Below, in pieces: positions 7,956 to 17,774 of a DNA stretch of 64,000 nucleotides. Both the position numbers and the translations under genes were made by a program. Positions within the stretch are counted from its first letter, which is position 1. Each line of letters starts with the position of its first letter. This DNA is from Helicobacter_D sp964464895 (GTDB lineage: Bacteria > Campylobacterota > Campylobacteria > Campylobacterales > Helicobacteraceae): contig CAYXGY010000002.1 in the NCBI GenBank assembly GCA_964464895.1, forward strand, positions 124,001 to 188,000. Reading direction: 5' to 3'. The notes under the pieces were generated by a model, which was not told where the DNA came from, made no database searches, and saw only the letters and a program-made list of their open reading frames with translations.

Positions 7956-10726
7956 TAAAGTTTCCTTTGTTTTTCCACTTCTCTATAAGTCTCAAAAACA
8001 TCGCCGATTTGAATATCATTATAATCTTCTAACATAATACCGCATTCAAAGCCTTTTGCCACTTCGCGTGCGTCATCTTTGAATCGCTTTAAAGAAGCAA
8101 TATTGCCATTATGGATTACGACACCATTGCGAATGAGGCGCACCTTGATTCCTCTTTGAATGACGCCATCAGTTACGAAGCAGCCCGCAATCGTTCCGAC
8201 TTTGGCAATGTTAAATGTCTCACGCACTTCAGCTTGCCCTGTGTTCTCTTCTTCTAACACAGGAGAGAGCAAGCCACCAAGCAAGGCTTTAATGTCGTCA
8301 AGAAGCGCGTAGATGATAGAGTAAGTTTTGATTTGTATGCCCAATTCTTTTGCCTTATTTTTGACACTTCCCGTTGGGCGCACATTGAATCCTAAAATTA
8401 CACAATTTGCACTCGCACCCGCAAGGGCTAAATCACTCTCTGTAATGCCGCCCACTCCTTTATGGATAATATTTACTTTGACTTCGTCGTTTTGGAGTTT
8501 TTCTAGGCTTCCACGAATCGCCTCTAGGCTTCCTTGCGCATCTGCTTTGATAATCACGGGCAGGCTTTTGAGTTGCCCTTGTGCTACCATTGAGCTAAGT
8601 TCATCAAAGGAGACTTTTGTAGAGTGGGAAAGCTCTTTTTGTCGCAGGTGCGCCGCGCGTTTTTGTGCATAATCTCTAGCAATATTATCATTTTCTACTG
8701 CAAGTAAAACAGAGCCAGCAGGTGGCACTTCGTTCAACCCCGTAATGACTCCCACGCCCGATGGAGCAATTTTTGTGATAGATTTGCCCATATCATCACT
8801 CATTGCACGCACGCGTCCAAACGCAGTATCGGCGATGATACTATCTCCTATACGTAAAGTTCCGTTTTGGACGATGAGAGTTGCAACGGGTCCCTTGCCT
8901 TTTTCAAGGCTACTTTCAATCACGACTGCGCGTGCGGATTTGTTTGGATTGGCTTTGAGTTCTAAAATCTCCGCTTGCAATAGAATCGTTTCTAGCAAGT
9001 CGTTAATCCCCTCGCCTGTCTTAGCAGAAATAAGGACGAATTCATATTCTCCACCCCATTCTAATGGAGTGAAGCCAAGCTCTGCAGCTTCTGCTTTGAG
9101 TTTATCGGGATTTGCTTCAGGTTTGTCAATCTTATTTATCGCAATGATAATAGGTGCATTGGCAGCTTTAGCGTGATTGAGAGCTTCAATCGTTTGGGGC
9201 TTGACACCATCATCTGCGGCGATGACGATAATTGCAATGTCTGTTACCTGTGCTCCTCTTGCGCGCATTTCGCTAAAAGCCTCGTGTCCGGGGGTGTCAA
9301 TAAAGGTAATTTGCTTGTCGTTTTTTTGAATCGTGTAAGCACCGATATGTTGCGTGATTCCACCTGCTTCTCCGTGAGCTATTTTGGTATTTCTAATGTA
9401 GTCTAGCAAGGAAGTTTTCCCGTGGTCTACGTGCCCCATAATTGTAACGACAGGCGCGCGCGTTATCAAATTATTTTCGTTTTCATCACTTGCGTCTAAA
9501 TGGGTGTAATCTAACTCTTCAGCATTGCTGGTAAGCTCAATTTGGATTCCAAATTCTTCTGCTAGAATCTCAATTGCGTCTTTTTCTAAGAAGTCGTTTT
9601 TGGTTACCATCATACCAAGACTAAAGAGCACTTTAATTACTTCCCCGGTGTTTCTTCCGACTTTTTCAGCAAATTCATAGGCGCGGATTTCTTCGGGGAT
9701 TTTTACTATTCCACTGACAGCCTCCTGTACTTTCTGCACCTTAGGGGTTTTTTTGCGACTAAATCTACGTGTGCTTCCTTGCTCCATAAAGGGATTGTGT
9801 CGTTGAATTTTAATGCGTTCTGTGGTGGCTTTACGCTCATTGTCCTCTTCTTCCATATTACGTTCATCTTGCACACTTAAATCAAACAAGATAATATCTT
9901 CTTCCTCATCATCGTTGGAACTATAAAACTCTCTATTGTCCAACAAATCTATTTTTTGCTGCCCTAGATTTTTGCTTGTATGAATGCTGGGTTTTTCTTT
10001 TTTCTTTTTTTTGTCTTTATTGCGCACTTGGTGTTCTTCTAGGTTGCCCAATAAATCTTGTAAGGTGCGTGGGGATTCTTTGTGTGTCTCTTGTTTAGGT
10101 GCTTCTTCGTAGCTTTCGTGCACATCACGTTTTTTGACAATTCTTAAACCGGTGCGCTTGATTGCTGGATTCTCTTTGGGAGTTTGGGTTTGCAGTTTGC
10201 TTTTGTCTGTGTTAGATTCTAGCTTTTGGGATTTTGTTTCAGTCGCTGCTGGAGCTTCTTGGAAAGTATCGCTTGCGTGGAGAGGTGTTTCTAAAAAATC
10301 TTGAAATTCTTGAATGACTTTTTGCACATCTTCTTGTATTATCTGGTCTGATTCTAAATTTGCTTTAGCGGAATCTTTTTTGGCTTTCGTCGTTTTGGAT
10401 TCTTTTTGCGTTTTGGAAGTTTTGCTTGCGGTTTTGGTGGTAGTTTTTGTTTTTTCTTGAGCTTTTTTTTGTGTTTTTCCTTTGGTTTCTTCGGTTGCCT
10501 TTTTAGTTTTTGTCGTTTTTTTACTTTCTTTAGAATCTTTTGCGTTGGATTCTGCAATGGGATTGACTCCATAGAGGATATAATTATACAATATTTCCGC
10601 TTGTTTTGTGGTAACACTGCTGGAAGCAGTTTTGGACTCAAAACCTAATTCTCGGGCTTTTTGTAGCACTTCTTTGCTGGTCTTACCTAGCTCTTTAGCA
10701 ATCTCACTAATACGGATTTTATCCAT
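7955..10726 (-). CDS. infB: Translation initiation factor IF-2
   Basis: IF-2 is the GTPase that brings fMet-tRNA to the 30S subunit. The 923-residue protein starts with an IF2-N domain (MDKIRISEIAKELGK), followed by a long Lys/Thr/Glu-rich low-complexity linker (about residues 65-330). A second N-terminal domain comes next, then the G domain with GHVDHGKTSLLD (G1), DTPGHEAF (G3) and NKID (G4), and domains II-IV. The start overlaps ylxR by 8 bases. The repetitive Lys-rich linker is typical of Helicobacter IF-2. Confidence 0.97.
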   Translation of the reverse strand: MDKIRISEIAKELGKTSKEVLQKARELGFESKTASSSVTTKQAEILYNYILYGVNPIAESNAKDSKESKKTTKTKKATEETKGKTQKKAQEKTKTTTKTASKTSKTQKESKTTKAKKDSAKANLESDQIIQEDVQKVIQEFQDFLETPLHASDTFQEAPAATETKSQKLESNTDKSKLQTQTPKENPAIKRTGLRIVKKRDVHESYEEAPKQETHKESPRTLQDLLGNLEEHQVRNKDKKKKKEKPSIHTSKNLGQQKIDLLDNREFYSSNDDEEEDIILFDLSVQDERNMEEEDNERKATTERIKIQRHNPFMEQGSTRRFSRKKTPKVQKVQEAVSGIVKIPEEIRAYEFAEKVGRNTGEVIKVLFSLGMMVTKNDFLEKDAIEILAEEFGIQIELTSNAEELDYTHLDASDENENNLITRAPVVTIMGHVDHGKTSLLDYIRNTKIAHGEAGGITQHIGAYTIQKNDKQITFIDTPGHEAFSEMRARGAQVTDIAIIVIAADDGVKPQTIEALNHAKAANAPIIIAINKIDKPEANPDKLKAEAAELGFTPLEWGGEYEFVLISAKTGEGINDLLETILLQAEILELKANPNKSARAVVIESSLEKGKGPVATLIVQNGTLRIGDSIIADTAFGRVRAMSDDMGKSITKIAPSGVGVITGLNEVPPAGSVLLAVENDNIARDYAQKRAAHLRQKELSHSTKVSFDELSSMVAQGQLKSLPVIIKADAQGSLEAIRGSLEKLQNDEVKVNIIHKGVGGITESDLALAGASANCVILGFNVRPTGSVKNKAKELGIQIKTYSIIYALLDDIKALLGGLLSPVLEEENTGQAEVRETFNIAKVGTIAGCFVTDGVIQRGIKVRLIRNGVVIHNGNIASLKRFKDDAREVAKGFECGIMLEDYNDIQIGDVFETYREVEKQRKL

Positions 10727-10964
10727 ATAGAAAAATCTCCTTTAATGCAAATTTAATGGTTTCTTTGTGTTTTTTATCTAATTTACAAATCTTTGCGATG
10801 CAATCGCTAGCTTTGGGCGTTTCTTTGCAATGAGGACAAAGATAAAAACTCCTACCTTTACCTTGAAAGCGTATTAATGCAGAATCTTTGTATTGCAAGC
10901 GGATTAATTGTGCTTGTGGAAAGCGACCTCTACATACGACACACATTCTAATTGGATTAGACAT
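10719..10964 (-). CDS. ylxR: YlxR-family (DUF448) RNA-binding protein
   Basis: An 81-residue basic protein with the family signature RMCVVCRGRFPQAQLIRL, found just upstream of infB in many bacteria. It also carries a second Cys pair (LCPHCKET). The family is proposed to bind nucleic acid. It overlaps the infB start, so it is part of the same operon. Confidence 0.85.
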   Translation of the reverse strand: MSNPIRMCVVCRGRFPQAQLIRLQYKDSALIRFQGKGRSFYLCPHCKETPKASDCIAKICKLDKKHKETIKFALKEIFLYG

Positions 10965-10983
10965 AAACTTTAATTATAACAAG

Positions 10984-11883
10984 CTAAAACTTAAATTCAT
11001 CATCAAAAATAACGCCAAGATTATCAAAATTTAGCGTTAGGACTTTAAGTTTTGAAAATTTTTTGCTTAAGATTTCATACAATCTTGCACTATCTTCTTT
11101 GTAACAGAGGTTAAAGAAAGTTGAACCACTCCCCGAGAGTGTGCTCATAAGCGCACCAGAGGCGAGGGCACATTTTTGCACTTCAAAGAGCAATGGAATC
11201 TGTTTCATACGATAATATTGATGGAATCTATCCATACTTGCTTCGCGCAATAGCTCAAAATGTTGCGTAATAAAGGCACTTGCGAGGACACTTGAGTGGG
11301 AGAGATTAAACACAGCATCTTTTTGGTTGTATTTTTTTGGCAAAGTTTTACGCGATAAATGGGTTGAGATAGATTGATTGGGAATGACGACAACGGCTTG
11401 AATAAAATCGGGCAAAGGAGTATGAATAAAGCGCACTTCTTGATTCTGTTGTGTGAGCATACATACATTGAATCCTCCCATACAAGCGGGCGTAATATTG
11501 TCTGGGTGGGATTCATAATGCAGAGCAAGATTTAAAATCTTTTGTTTATCTAGCGGGATATTTGCCACCTTAAAAGCCGCACTAATTGCCCCAATAATCA
11601 CAGCAGAGCTACTTCCTAGACCGCGTGAAATGGGGATAGAATTATCAAAGGTAAATTTGAAATGCAGGGTTTTGCCTGTTAGCCTTTTAAGTTGTTCGTT
11701 AAAGATTCTGACAAATACATTATCCACGCGCAATTTAGGATTCTTTGTGCCCTCTCCGTGAATCTGAATAGAGGTGAATTTGGAGGGCTTTAGGCTGAAG
11801 CGATTATAAAGCCCCAAAGCAAGCCCCAAACTATCAAAGCCCGGTCCCAAGTTCGCACTTGTTGCAGGCACGCGAAATTCCAT
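10984..11883 (-). CDS. thrB: Homoserine kinase
   Basis: A GHMP-family kinase that phosphorylates homoserine in threonine synthesis. The N-terminal PATSANLGPGFDSLGLALGL and the ATP loop PISRGLGSSSAV are diagnostic, followed by the C-terminal STLSGSGSTFF motif. The 299-residue length is normal. It lies 20 bases before ylxR and 10 bases after the coiled-coil gene at 11893, consistent with one long transcript, as in H. pylori. Confidence 0.95.
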   Translation of the reverse strand: MEFRVPATSANLGPGFDSLGLALGLYNRFSLKPSKFTSIQIHGEGTKNPKLRVDNVFVRIFNEQLKRLTGKTLHFKFTFDNSIPISRGLGSSSAVIIGAISAAFKVANIPLDKQKILNLALHYESHPDNITPACMGGFNVCMLTQQNQEVRFIHTPLPDFIQAVVVIPNQSISTHLSRKTLPKKYNQKDAVFNLSHSSVLASAFITQHFELLREASMDRFHQYYRMKQIPLLFEVQKCALASGALMSTLSGSGSTFFNLCYKEDSARLYEILSKKFSKLKVLTLNFDNLGVIFDDEFKF

Positions 11884-11892
11884 TATATTCCT

Positions 11893-12456
11893 TTATTTTA
11901 GATTCGCAAATTTAAGCGTAAATTCTACTTCGCCCTTGCCAATGCGCAATTCTTTGGCAATGGAATCTATGCTCCAACCATCTTTAAACATTGAAATAAT
12001 GCGTCCCTCATCAATATTTGTAGGATTGCTTGGGGTATAGACAAATTCCTTTAATCTCTCTTCTAGGCGGAAAATCTTGTTTTCTAATTCTTCCACATTG
12101 TCTAGGTTATTTTTGTATTCATTCCATTGTGTTTTAAGAGATTCCATTTCTACTTTAACAGGCATAATTTGTGTATGGAGATTAGAATCTAGGAGATTTT
12201 TCATTTCTAAACGCGTGTCTTGATAAATTTGTGCTTTAATGCTAGTCTTGAAGTGTTCTAACTCATTGGTTTGTTCTTTGATTCTTTTTTGCAAGCGATA
12301 GACTTCTTTGTTGAGTTCTTCAATGGATTTTTCATAGCGACGTGCGCGTTTGGCATTTTCCCCCTCTTTGAGATATAAATACACAATCAGTAAAACAAAG
12401 ACTATGGCAATCCCAATTCCGCCCCAAAGTAGTAGATTTGCATCATTTATCATCAC
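11893..12456 (-). CDS. Membrane-anchored coiled-coil protein of unknown function
   Basis: One N-terminal transmembrane helix (LLLWGGIGIAIVFVLLIVYL) is followed by about 110 residues of strongly predicted coiled coil. A short C-terminal segment with a helix-turn-helix-like pattern comes last (RIISMFKDGWSIDSIAKELR). The first residues overlap the end of the next gene upstream (12443). No enzyme motif is present. A scaffold or membrane-tethered regulator is possible, but this is inference. Confidence 0.7.
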   Translation of the reverse strand: MMINDANLLLWGGIGIAIVFVLLIVYLYLKEGENAKRARRYEKSIEELNKEVYRLQKRIKEQTNELEHFKTSIKAQIYQDTRLEMKNLLDSNLHTQIMPVKVEMESLKTQWNEYKNNLDNVEELENKIFRLEERLKEFVYTPSNPTNIDEGRIISMFKDGWSIDSIAKELRIGKGEVEFTLKFANLK

Positions 12457-12991
12457 TTGCCTTTTTGTTGAGTTTAAGTGAGCGAATTAACGCACGTTCT
12501 TTTCCTGCGACATAGCCGTCCCATTCTATTTCATCTCTCGCGTGGATTTGTTCAATCCAAGCAAGTTCTGAATGATAGACAAAATAAACAGGCACAATGC
12601 GAGTAGGAAAAGTTGGAAGCTCTATTCTACCATAATAAAGCGTATTTTCTGAAAGATTCGTATCTAAAAGCGCGAAGCAGCCGTGCCCAATCGTATCAAT
12701 TAAGGCTTGATTTCCTAATGGCACATAGGCTTTTGTGTTACCCTCTATGCGAGATTCTAATGATTCTATTTTGCGATAGATTTCTACCAAAAGCTCCAAA
12801 ATCACTGCATTTTCACCCTCTAAGTTTCCCCTTTTGGCGCGCATTAGGCGCAACCATTCGCCAATAGGGTCTTCATCACTTTGCGTAAGCTTATTAAATT
12901 CTAGTGCGTAGGATTCTGCATTGGTATGCACCTTGTCAAATTCAATCTTTAAGGCAGTATGGATTAGGCGACTTTTGGCAAAATTTTCCAC
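12443..12991 (-). CDS. Conserved hypothetical protein, possibly PilZ-like
   Basis: A 182-residue soluble protein. The N-terminal half is helical and acidic. The C-terminal half (GCFALLDTNLSENTLYYG, then LPTFPTRIVPVYF and IEQIHARDEIEWDGYV) has a beta-rich layout that loosely recalls PilZ-like domains. The canonical PilZ RxxxR and D/NxSxxG motifs are not evident, so this is only a suggestion. It is placed between the prenyltransferase and the coiled-coil gene, with overlap to the latter. Confidence 0.65.
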   Translation of the reverse strand: MENFAKSRLIHTALKIEFDKVHTNAESYALEFNKLTQSDEDPIGEWLRLMRAKRGNLEGENAVILELLVEIYRKIESLESRIEGNTKAYVPLGNQALIDTIGHGCFALLDTNLSENTLYYGRIELPTFPTRIVPVYFVYHSELAWIEQIHARDEIEWDGYVAGKERALIRSLKLNKKASDDK

Positions 12992-12994
12992 GAC

Positions 12995-13852
12995 TTATCC
13001 CAAAATCAAATCTAAAATGCAAAATCCCAACAATGCGATTCCAAGATAGGCATTAATCGTAAAAAATGCACGTGGAATGTTTTGAAAGTTTTTAGAGACT
13101 AGATATTGTTCAAAAAACAATGCAATAACCGCAATTCCAAGCCCAACCCACATCCAAAAGTTGCGATGAGATTCGATGATGAATAATCCCCAAAAGACAA
13201 GTGTCATCAGGTGAAAAAGTCTTGAAAACCATAGTGTTTTCGTAATGCCAAAGACACTAGGAATGGAGTGCAATCCCTCTTTTTTGTCGTGCTCAATGTC
13301 TTGTAGGGCGTAGAGCAAATCAAATCCCGCAACCCAAAACAATACCCCTATGCATAAATAAACGCTCCATAGCGGAATCTCTCCACTTGTGGCAGCGACA
13401 CCCGCAATGGGGGCTAGCCCCAAAGAGAGTCCAAGAACCAAGTGTGCTAGACTTGAAAAACGTTTGATGAGGGAATAACTTGCAAGAATGATGAGAATCG
13501 GGATAGAGAGATAGAAGCATAGAGTATTGATGCAGTAGCCCATAAGGATAAAGACGATTGCATTAATAGAGATAAAAATAAGCATCGTATGAGGGGAGAT
13601 TCTACCATCTACGCTTGGGCGATTCTTAGTGCGCGGGTTGGTGCAATCAAATTTGCGGTCTGCATAGCGGTTAAACGCCATTGCAAAATTCCGCGCACTA
13701 ATAGTCGCAATCACGCCAAAAATAAATAATTTCCAACCAAACCAACCATTCGCCGCTACAAGCATAGCAATGAAAATAAAAGGCATAGAAAACACGCTAT
13801 GCTGAAACATTACAAGTTCGCTCAAGTCTTTTAGTTTTTGTCGGATTTGCAT
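12995..13852 (-). CDS. mqnP: UbiA-family prenyltransferase, probably menaquinone (futalosine pathway) MqnP
   Basis: An integral membrane aromatic prenyltransferase with about eight hydrophobic helices. The first prenyl-diphosphate motif is in AMAFNRYADRKFDCTNPRT and the second in LYALQDIEHDKKEGLHSIP. Helicobacter makes menaquinone by the futalosine route, and mqnC is present in this window, so attachment of the prenyl tail in that pathway is the likely role. H. pylori has the homologue beside comEC, as here. An older name for such genes is ubiA. Confidence 0.85.
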   Translation of the reverse strand: MQIRQKLKDLSELVMFQHSVFSMPFIFIAMLVAANGWFGWKLFIFGVIATISARNFAMAFNRYADRKFDCTNPRTKNRPSVDGRISPHTMLIFISINAIVFILMGYCINTLCFYLSIPILIILASYSLIKRFSSLAHLVLGLSLGLAPIAGVAATSGEIPLWSVYLCIGVLFWVAGFDLLYALQDIEHDKKEGLHSIPSVFGITKTLWFSRLFHLMTLVFWGLFIIESHRNFWMWVGLGIAVIALFFEQYLVSKNFQNIPRAFFTINAYLGIALLGFCILDLILG

Positions 13853-13855
13853 TGT

Positions 13856-14398
13856 TTATTTTACGCCTAAAGAAATGATTTTTTTGAATCCATCGCTGAC
13901 AGATAAATCCGAAAGTCTCACTTGACTTTTTGGAAGTTTTAGCAGGAATCCTGAAGTAGGATTGGGAGTGGTTGGCACGAAGACATAAAACTTCTCCCCC
14001 TCTTCTTTGGTAATAAAGCCTATAAGCTCCATAGTGCCAATATCAATATAAGCAACCCCCAAATAACCCTCTTCGTTTTTGCCCAAAAAGATGTTTAAAA
14101 CCTCTTTGATTCCAGAATAAACGCTCTTGACAAAAGGAATCTTTGCGATAATGATTTCGGTGATTTTAATCCCTAAAACCTCTTTGTTTTTTTCTATCAA
14201 AATCCCAATGTAATAGAGCAGGGCAAGGCTTGAAGCGAAGATTAAAAGAGTAACAAAAAGATTGGCGTTTGTGATTCCAAAAATAAAATAAAAAATTTTA
14301 GCACAAAACTCATAGACAAAAGAGAAAATCCAAAAGAGCAATAAAAAGGGTAGAATCGCAAGCAAACCTTTGCTGACTTTGGAGATGATTTGATTCAC
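13856..14398 (-). CDS. DUF502 family membrane protein
   Basis: Two N-terminal transmembrane helices (LLAILPFLLLFWIFSFVYEF; NLFVTLLIFASSLALLYYIG) are followed by a cytoplasmic-looking domain containing the family motif VFVPTTPNPTSGFLLKLP. The 180-residue length is normal for the family. Function is not established. It lies 4 bases upstream of the prenyltransferase gene and 39 bases after comEC. Confidence 0.8.
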   Translation of the reverse strand: MNQIISKVSKGLLAILPFLLLFWIFSFVYEFCAKIFYFIFGITNANLFVTLLIFASSLALLYYIGILIEKNKEVLGIKITEIIIAKIPFVKSVYSGIKEVLNIFLGKNEEGYLGVAYIDIGTMELIGFITKEEGEKFYVFVPTTPNPTSGFLLKLPKSQVRLSDLSVSDGFKKIISLGVK

Positions 14399-14437
14399 GC
14401 ATTAACCTTAAAATTTAAATAATCTTTACATTTTAGC

Positions 14438-15721
14438 TTAAAATCCATAAAAATACAAATAGATTCCATAGCCATAATAAGCCAAATTAAGAATCAAAAG
14501 AGCAAGAAAAACGCGGAAATAAAAAATTCCTAAAAGCGTCAATAGATTGCAGAATGCAAATGCTATGAGATTGGGTTGTAAGGTAATGGTGTGTGTTTTG
14601 AAATTTACCCACGCAAGTAAAAGAGAATCCAGAATCCCACCCATACCCAACAAATGGAGCAGTAGCTCTAAGGGATAATAAAGGACAAAAAGCGGCGTAA
14701 TGAGAAGTGAAAAAAGAGATAGAGGAGAGAAGTAAGGGAAAAAATAATACACCACAATCCCCATTAAGAAAAAAGTTGAAGCATTTAAGAGTGCGCCATA
14801 AAGGAATCTGCCAATTAGATTTTTGGGAATTTTGAAGTATTTGAAAAACAAAAAGATATATAAAACCCCCAAGCTAGAGAAATAAAACCCCACAGAAAAA
14901 ATCAGTTGCGGGAAAAATGCAAGTAGGGAAAGAACACACCACGCAAAAGATTCCAAGCGCAGCACATCTAATCCGCGCCATAATAGAAAAAACGCTACGC
15001 AACTCATTGTTAGAGCACGCAAATATGATGGGGATTGTGTGAGTAAAAAATAATATGCAATCAGCCCCAAGAGCACCAAGAGTCCCATATCAAAAAAGGC
15101 ATTGCGATAAGGAAAGAATCTTTGATGAAAAGGCTTATAAAGGAATCCCAAGAGAAAAAATCCCATAGCACTTAAAATACCTGTGTGGAATCCAGAAATG
15201 GCGAAAATGTGCGAGATTCCATAGCTTTGAGCCAAAGTGCGCCAAGCCTGTGGCAGGTTATCTGATAGAAAAAGTGCCAAATAATACTCACCCATTAGCC
15301 GCGTGTTGTGCTGATTTAGGATTGCCTCTCTTAAGGGCATTTTGAAGTCTTGATTGGGGAGTAAAACGAGATTAAAACTCGGGGCATAGAATCTTTGTAG
15401 AAATTCCCCAAAAGAAACTTTATCTAACACAATGCGCAAGGAAAGGAAACGATATTTTAAGTCTTGTAAATCTTCACGCGAAGTGGTATAAAAAATACCA
15501 AAATCACTTTTTAGTTTTAGCACAAAATAAGTTTTGTCGTCTTTGCTCTTTAAATATTGCAAAAGGACTTGCGCGGTGATTTGGGGATTTTGTTGCGATT
15601 TTAGGGTATGGAATTGATAGAATTTAAAACCAAGTGTGCAACCCAAAACCAAACACAAAAAGAGGGCAAAAATCAGACGCTCTTTTAAGTTAAAAAACAA
15701 AGGTGGTGAGAGGTTTTGCAT
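14438..15721 (-). CDS. comEC: ComEC/Rec2-family DNA uptake channel protein
   Basis: A polytopic inner-membrane protein for transport of transforming DNA. The competence-domain motif is seen in YGISHIFAISGFHTGILSAM, followed by about seven hydrophobic helices. It lacks the C-terminal metallo-beta-lactamase domain of long ComEC proteins, as do the short Helicobacter versions. The frame opens at 15748, but ATG 15721 (MQNLSPPLFF) has an AAGGGC ribosome site and is preferred, giving 427 residues. It is next to the prenyltransferase gene, as in H. pylori. Confidence 0.85.
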   Translation of the reverse strand: MQNLSPPLFFNLKERLIFALFLCLVLGCTLGFKFYQFHTLKSQQNPQITAQVLLQYLKSKDDKTYFVLKLKSDFGIFYTTSREDLQDLKYRFLSLRIVLDKVSFGEFLQRFYAPSFNLVLLPNQDFKMPLREAILNQHNTRLMGEYYLALFLSDNLPQAWRTLAQSYGISHIFAISGFHTGILSAMGFFLLGFLYKPFHQRFFPYRNAFFDMGLLVLLGLIAYYFLLTQSPSYLRALTMSCVAFFLLWRGLDVLRLESFAWCVLSLLAFFPQLIFSVGFYFSSLGVLYIFLFFKYFKIPKNLIGRFLYGALLNASTFFLMGIVVYYFFPYFSPLSLFSLLITPLFVLYYPLELLLHLLGMGGILDSLLLAWVNFKTHTITLQPNLIAFAFCNLLTLLGIFYFRVFLALLILNLAYYGYGIYLYFYGF

Positions 15722-15835
15722 TAATATGCCCTTGCAGGTGGAATCCATAATCCCCCGTGCGATTCTGTATTATAAGTTGCCACCTACAAGTTAAGCTCGC
15801 CCCAAGCACACAAGAGGGTTTGGGAATTTGTTAAT

Positions 15836-15857
15836 CCCCTTTGCATTCACTAAGGGG
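15836..15857 (-). terminator. Possible terminator after the UspA gene
   Basis: CCCCTT at 15836-15841 and AAGGGG at 15852-15857 form a GC-rich hairpin directly after the UspA stop. No long T run follows on the minus strand, so termination is only moderately supported. Confidence 0.4.
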
Positions 15858-15860
15858 TAA

Positions 15861-16682
15861 TTAGAATTTCCAAATTAGCACATCTACGTGCGCATTTTGC
15901 AATACATCTAGCGCAAAAAAGCTAACTTTTCCATTCGTTGGCAGTGCGATGAGCGAAACATTTTTGGATTCTGCTACACTCAAAAGACGCGTATAGGAAA
16001 GAATGCCACTATCTAGTACCATTTCACTTTTGCCGGAGAAATGACTTAAAAATTCTTTAGAGTATTCTCTTGCTTTTTCTTCCGCACTTTTGTTAAATTT
16101 AGAAATCTGGTCATCGTCTGCACCATAACGTCCTAGACGCAATTCAAATGGGCGAGAAATCATATGATAGAAGACCAAATTAGCTTCTGGGAAAATTTTT
16201 CTTGCAGTTTTGGCAACTTTTAAGGAATCATCAGAAAAGTCTGTGGGTGAAAAAATATTCACATAGTCTGGAAGTGCTTCATTTTTGACTACAAGGACGG
16301 GGATTTTGGAATTTCGGATAATTTTTTTAGTTACCGAACCAAGCAAAACTTCTGTTAAGTATTGTGTTTCACCTGTTGCACCAACGAATAACAAGCGACA
16401 TTCACGACTCTTAGCGTGTTTATTGATTTCTTTATGAATTGTGCCAACATAGCAAAATTGTGAGATTTCTACTTCGGGAGTTGGGAAATTATCTGCAATA
16501 AATTTGGCAAGTGCTTCTTTGCCTACTTTTTTGTCTTTTTTGGGGTCGTGAAAAATGGAATATTCCACGACATGCACGACATCTAGCGTAAATTTTTGTT
16601 TTTTGGCTAAAAACATTGCTTTAGTAAGTGCAGTCAAGCTACTTTGCGAAAAGTCTGTTGCGACAACGATTCTATTTTTCAT
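15861..16682 (-). CDS. Tandem-domain universal stress protein (UspA family)
   Basis: A 273-residue protein with two Usp domains. The first runs from RIVVATDFSQSSLTALTKAM to about residue 140 and holds the ATP-type loop LLFVGATGETQYLTEVLLGS. The second starts near NIFSPTDFSDDSLKVAKTAR. Such proteins respond to stress or growth arrest in the cytosol. The second domain lacks the usual GxxG-9-GS(T/S) loop, so probably only the first binds nucleotide. It is monocistronic, with its own predicted -10 box at 16718-16723. Confidence 0.88.
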   Translation of the reverse strand: MKNRIVVATDFSQSSLTALTKAMFLAKKQKFTLDVVHVVEYSIFHDPKKDKKVGKEALAKFIADNFPTPEVEISQFCYVGTIHKEINKHAKSRECRLLFVGATGETQYLTEVLLGSVTKKIIRNSKIPVLVVKNEALPDYVNIFSPTDFSDDSLKVAKTARKIFPEANLVFYHMISRPFELRLGRYGADDDQISKFNKSAEEKAREYSKEFLSHFSGKSEMVLDSGILSYTRLLSVAESKNVSLIALPTNGKVSFFALDVLQNAHVDVLIWKF

Positions 16683-16717
16683 AAGATGAGCCTTTGTTTG
16701 TGTTTAGATATTTTTAT

Positions 16718-16723
16718 ATTATA
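16718..16723 (-). promoter_or_regulatory. Predicted -10 box for the UspA gene
   Basis: The minus strand reads TATAAT about 36 bases before the ATG, in a very AT-rich stretch with no clear -35. It would leave a leader of about 28 bases. Confidence 0.5.
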
Positions 16724-16843
16724 CTACAAATAGATTTAAAATGATAATTTTTATATTTATTGAGATAAATTAGCGCGCAAATGTGTAGAATCCACATTCT
16801 TGCTTAAGAGTTTTTGGGGATTCTTGCGCAAAATATCCTTTGC

Positions 16844-17702
16844 TTAAAACTTTTTCCACAAACTTACCCCAAAGATTGCATCAGGAGCAGCAGAACTTCC
16901 GCCGAAGCTTGCACTCACAGAAACAGCAGTATCTGAATTGACACTATAAGTTGAGCCAACGCTTAGTGTAGGGATAGAGCGGAGTTCGGAATTTTGGTAT
17001 CCATTGATTTTTTGTTCTGTTTGGAATCTCTGCTCCGCTCCTAAATCTAAAGTAATCTTGGGGCTTAAGATGATAGACAAATCCCCGCCTACATAGAAGC
17101 TATTTCCATATTCTATTCTTGCAAATTCAAATTTTCTTTTTGCATTATAGCCAAATCCGCCATAGATACCATAAACGACAGGGTCGCTATATCCTCTCAA
17201 AGTCGCTTGCAGGTTTTGGGATTTGAGATAAAAGTTTTTATCTTCTCTAATGAATGCCTCTCTTTGGATAATTGCAGTTTGAAAGGTGATTTGTGGCACA
17301 AAATCCGCAATGCTCTTTGCAGTATAGATAAATCCTAACCATAAAGAATTGAAGCTTGTTTTATTGGTATGCGAATAATCACCTGTGAAAAAGTTTGTAA
17401 ATTCTTGTCTTGCATAACTCCCATTTCCAGAAATTAGCAAGTCAAACTTAGGGTGCAAGGTATAAATGAAAGTTTGATTAAGACTTAATTGCCTTGGTAT
17501 CGTTCCAAATCGTAGGGTCTCCCGTAATGCTTAAATTGGGATACAAGGAATAAGAATTTGCATTCCCGGAGCTTAGAAGTGAAACATTAGTGATACTTCT
17601 AAGTCCAATTTGCTTTTTGAAAAGGCTGTCAATATTAAGTTCATCAGACGCCAAAAGTGGCAATACACAAGCCAAAATTCCTAATAATATTTTTTTAAAC
17701 AT
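16844..17702 (-). pseudogene. Outer-membrane beta-barrel-type protein broken by a one-base frameshift
   Basis: Two fragments make up one gene. The upstream piece (start 17702) has a signal peptide (MFKKILLGILACVLPLLAS) and runs to a stop at 17478 after NDTKAIKS. If one base is removed near 17485, the frame continues as LSLNQTFIYTLHPKFDLLIS and joins the downstream piece, which runs to 16844. The joined protein would be about 285 residues with alternating beta strands and a terminal aromatic (FGVSLWKKF), as in outer-membrane barrels. The substrate is unknown. A sequencing error cannot be excluded, although no long homopolymer is present at the break. Confidence 0.7.
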
Positions 17703-17774
17703 TTAACCCTCTAAATCAAAGAATCCCATATTGTAACAAATTAGCAATTTTTATCCAAGTTTTATAAGAAATCC

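Noticed and set aside
10354..10648. Lys-rich and Phe-rich open frames on both strands
   Set aside because: They are frame shadows of the low-complexity linker of infB.
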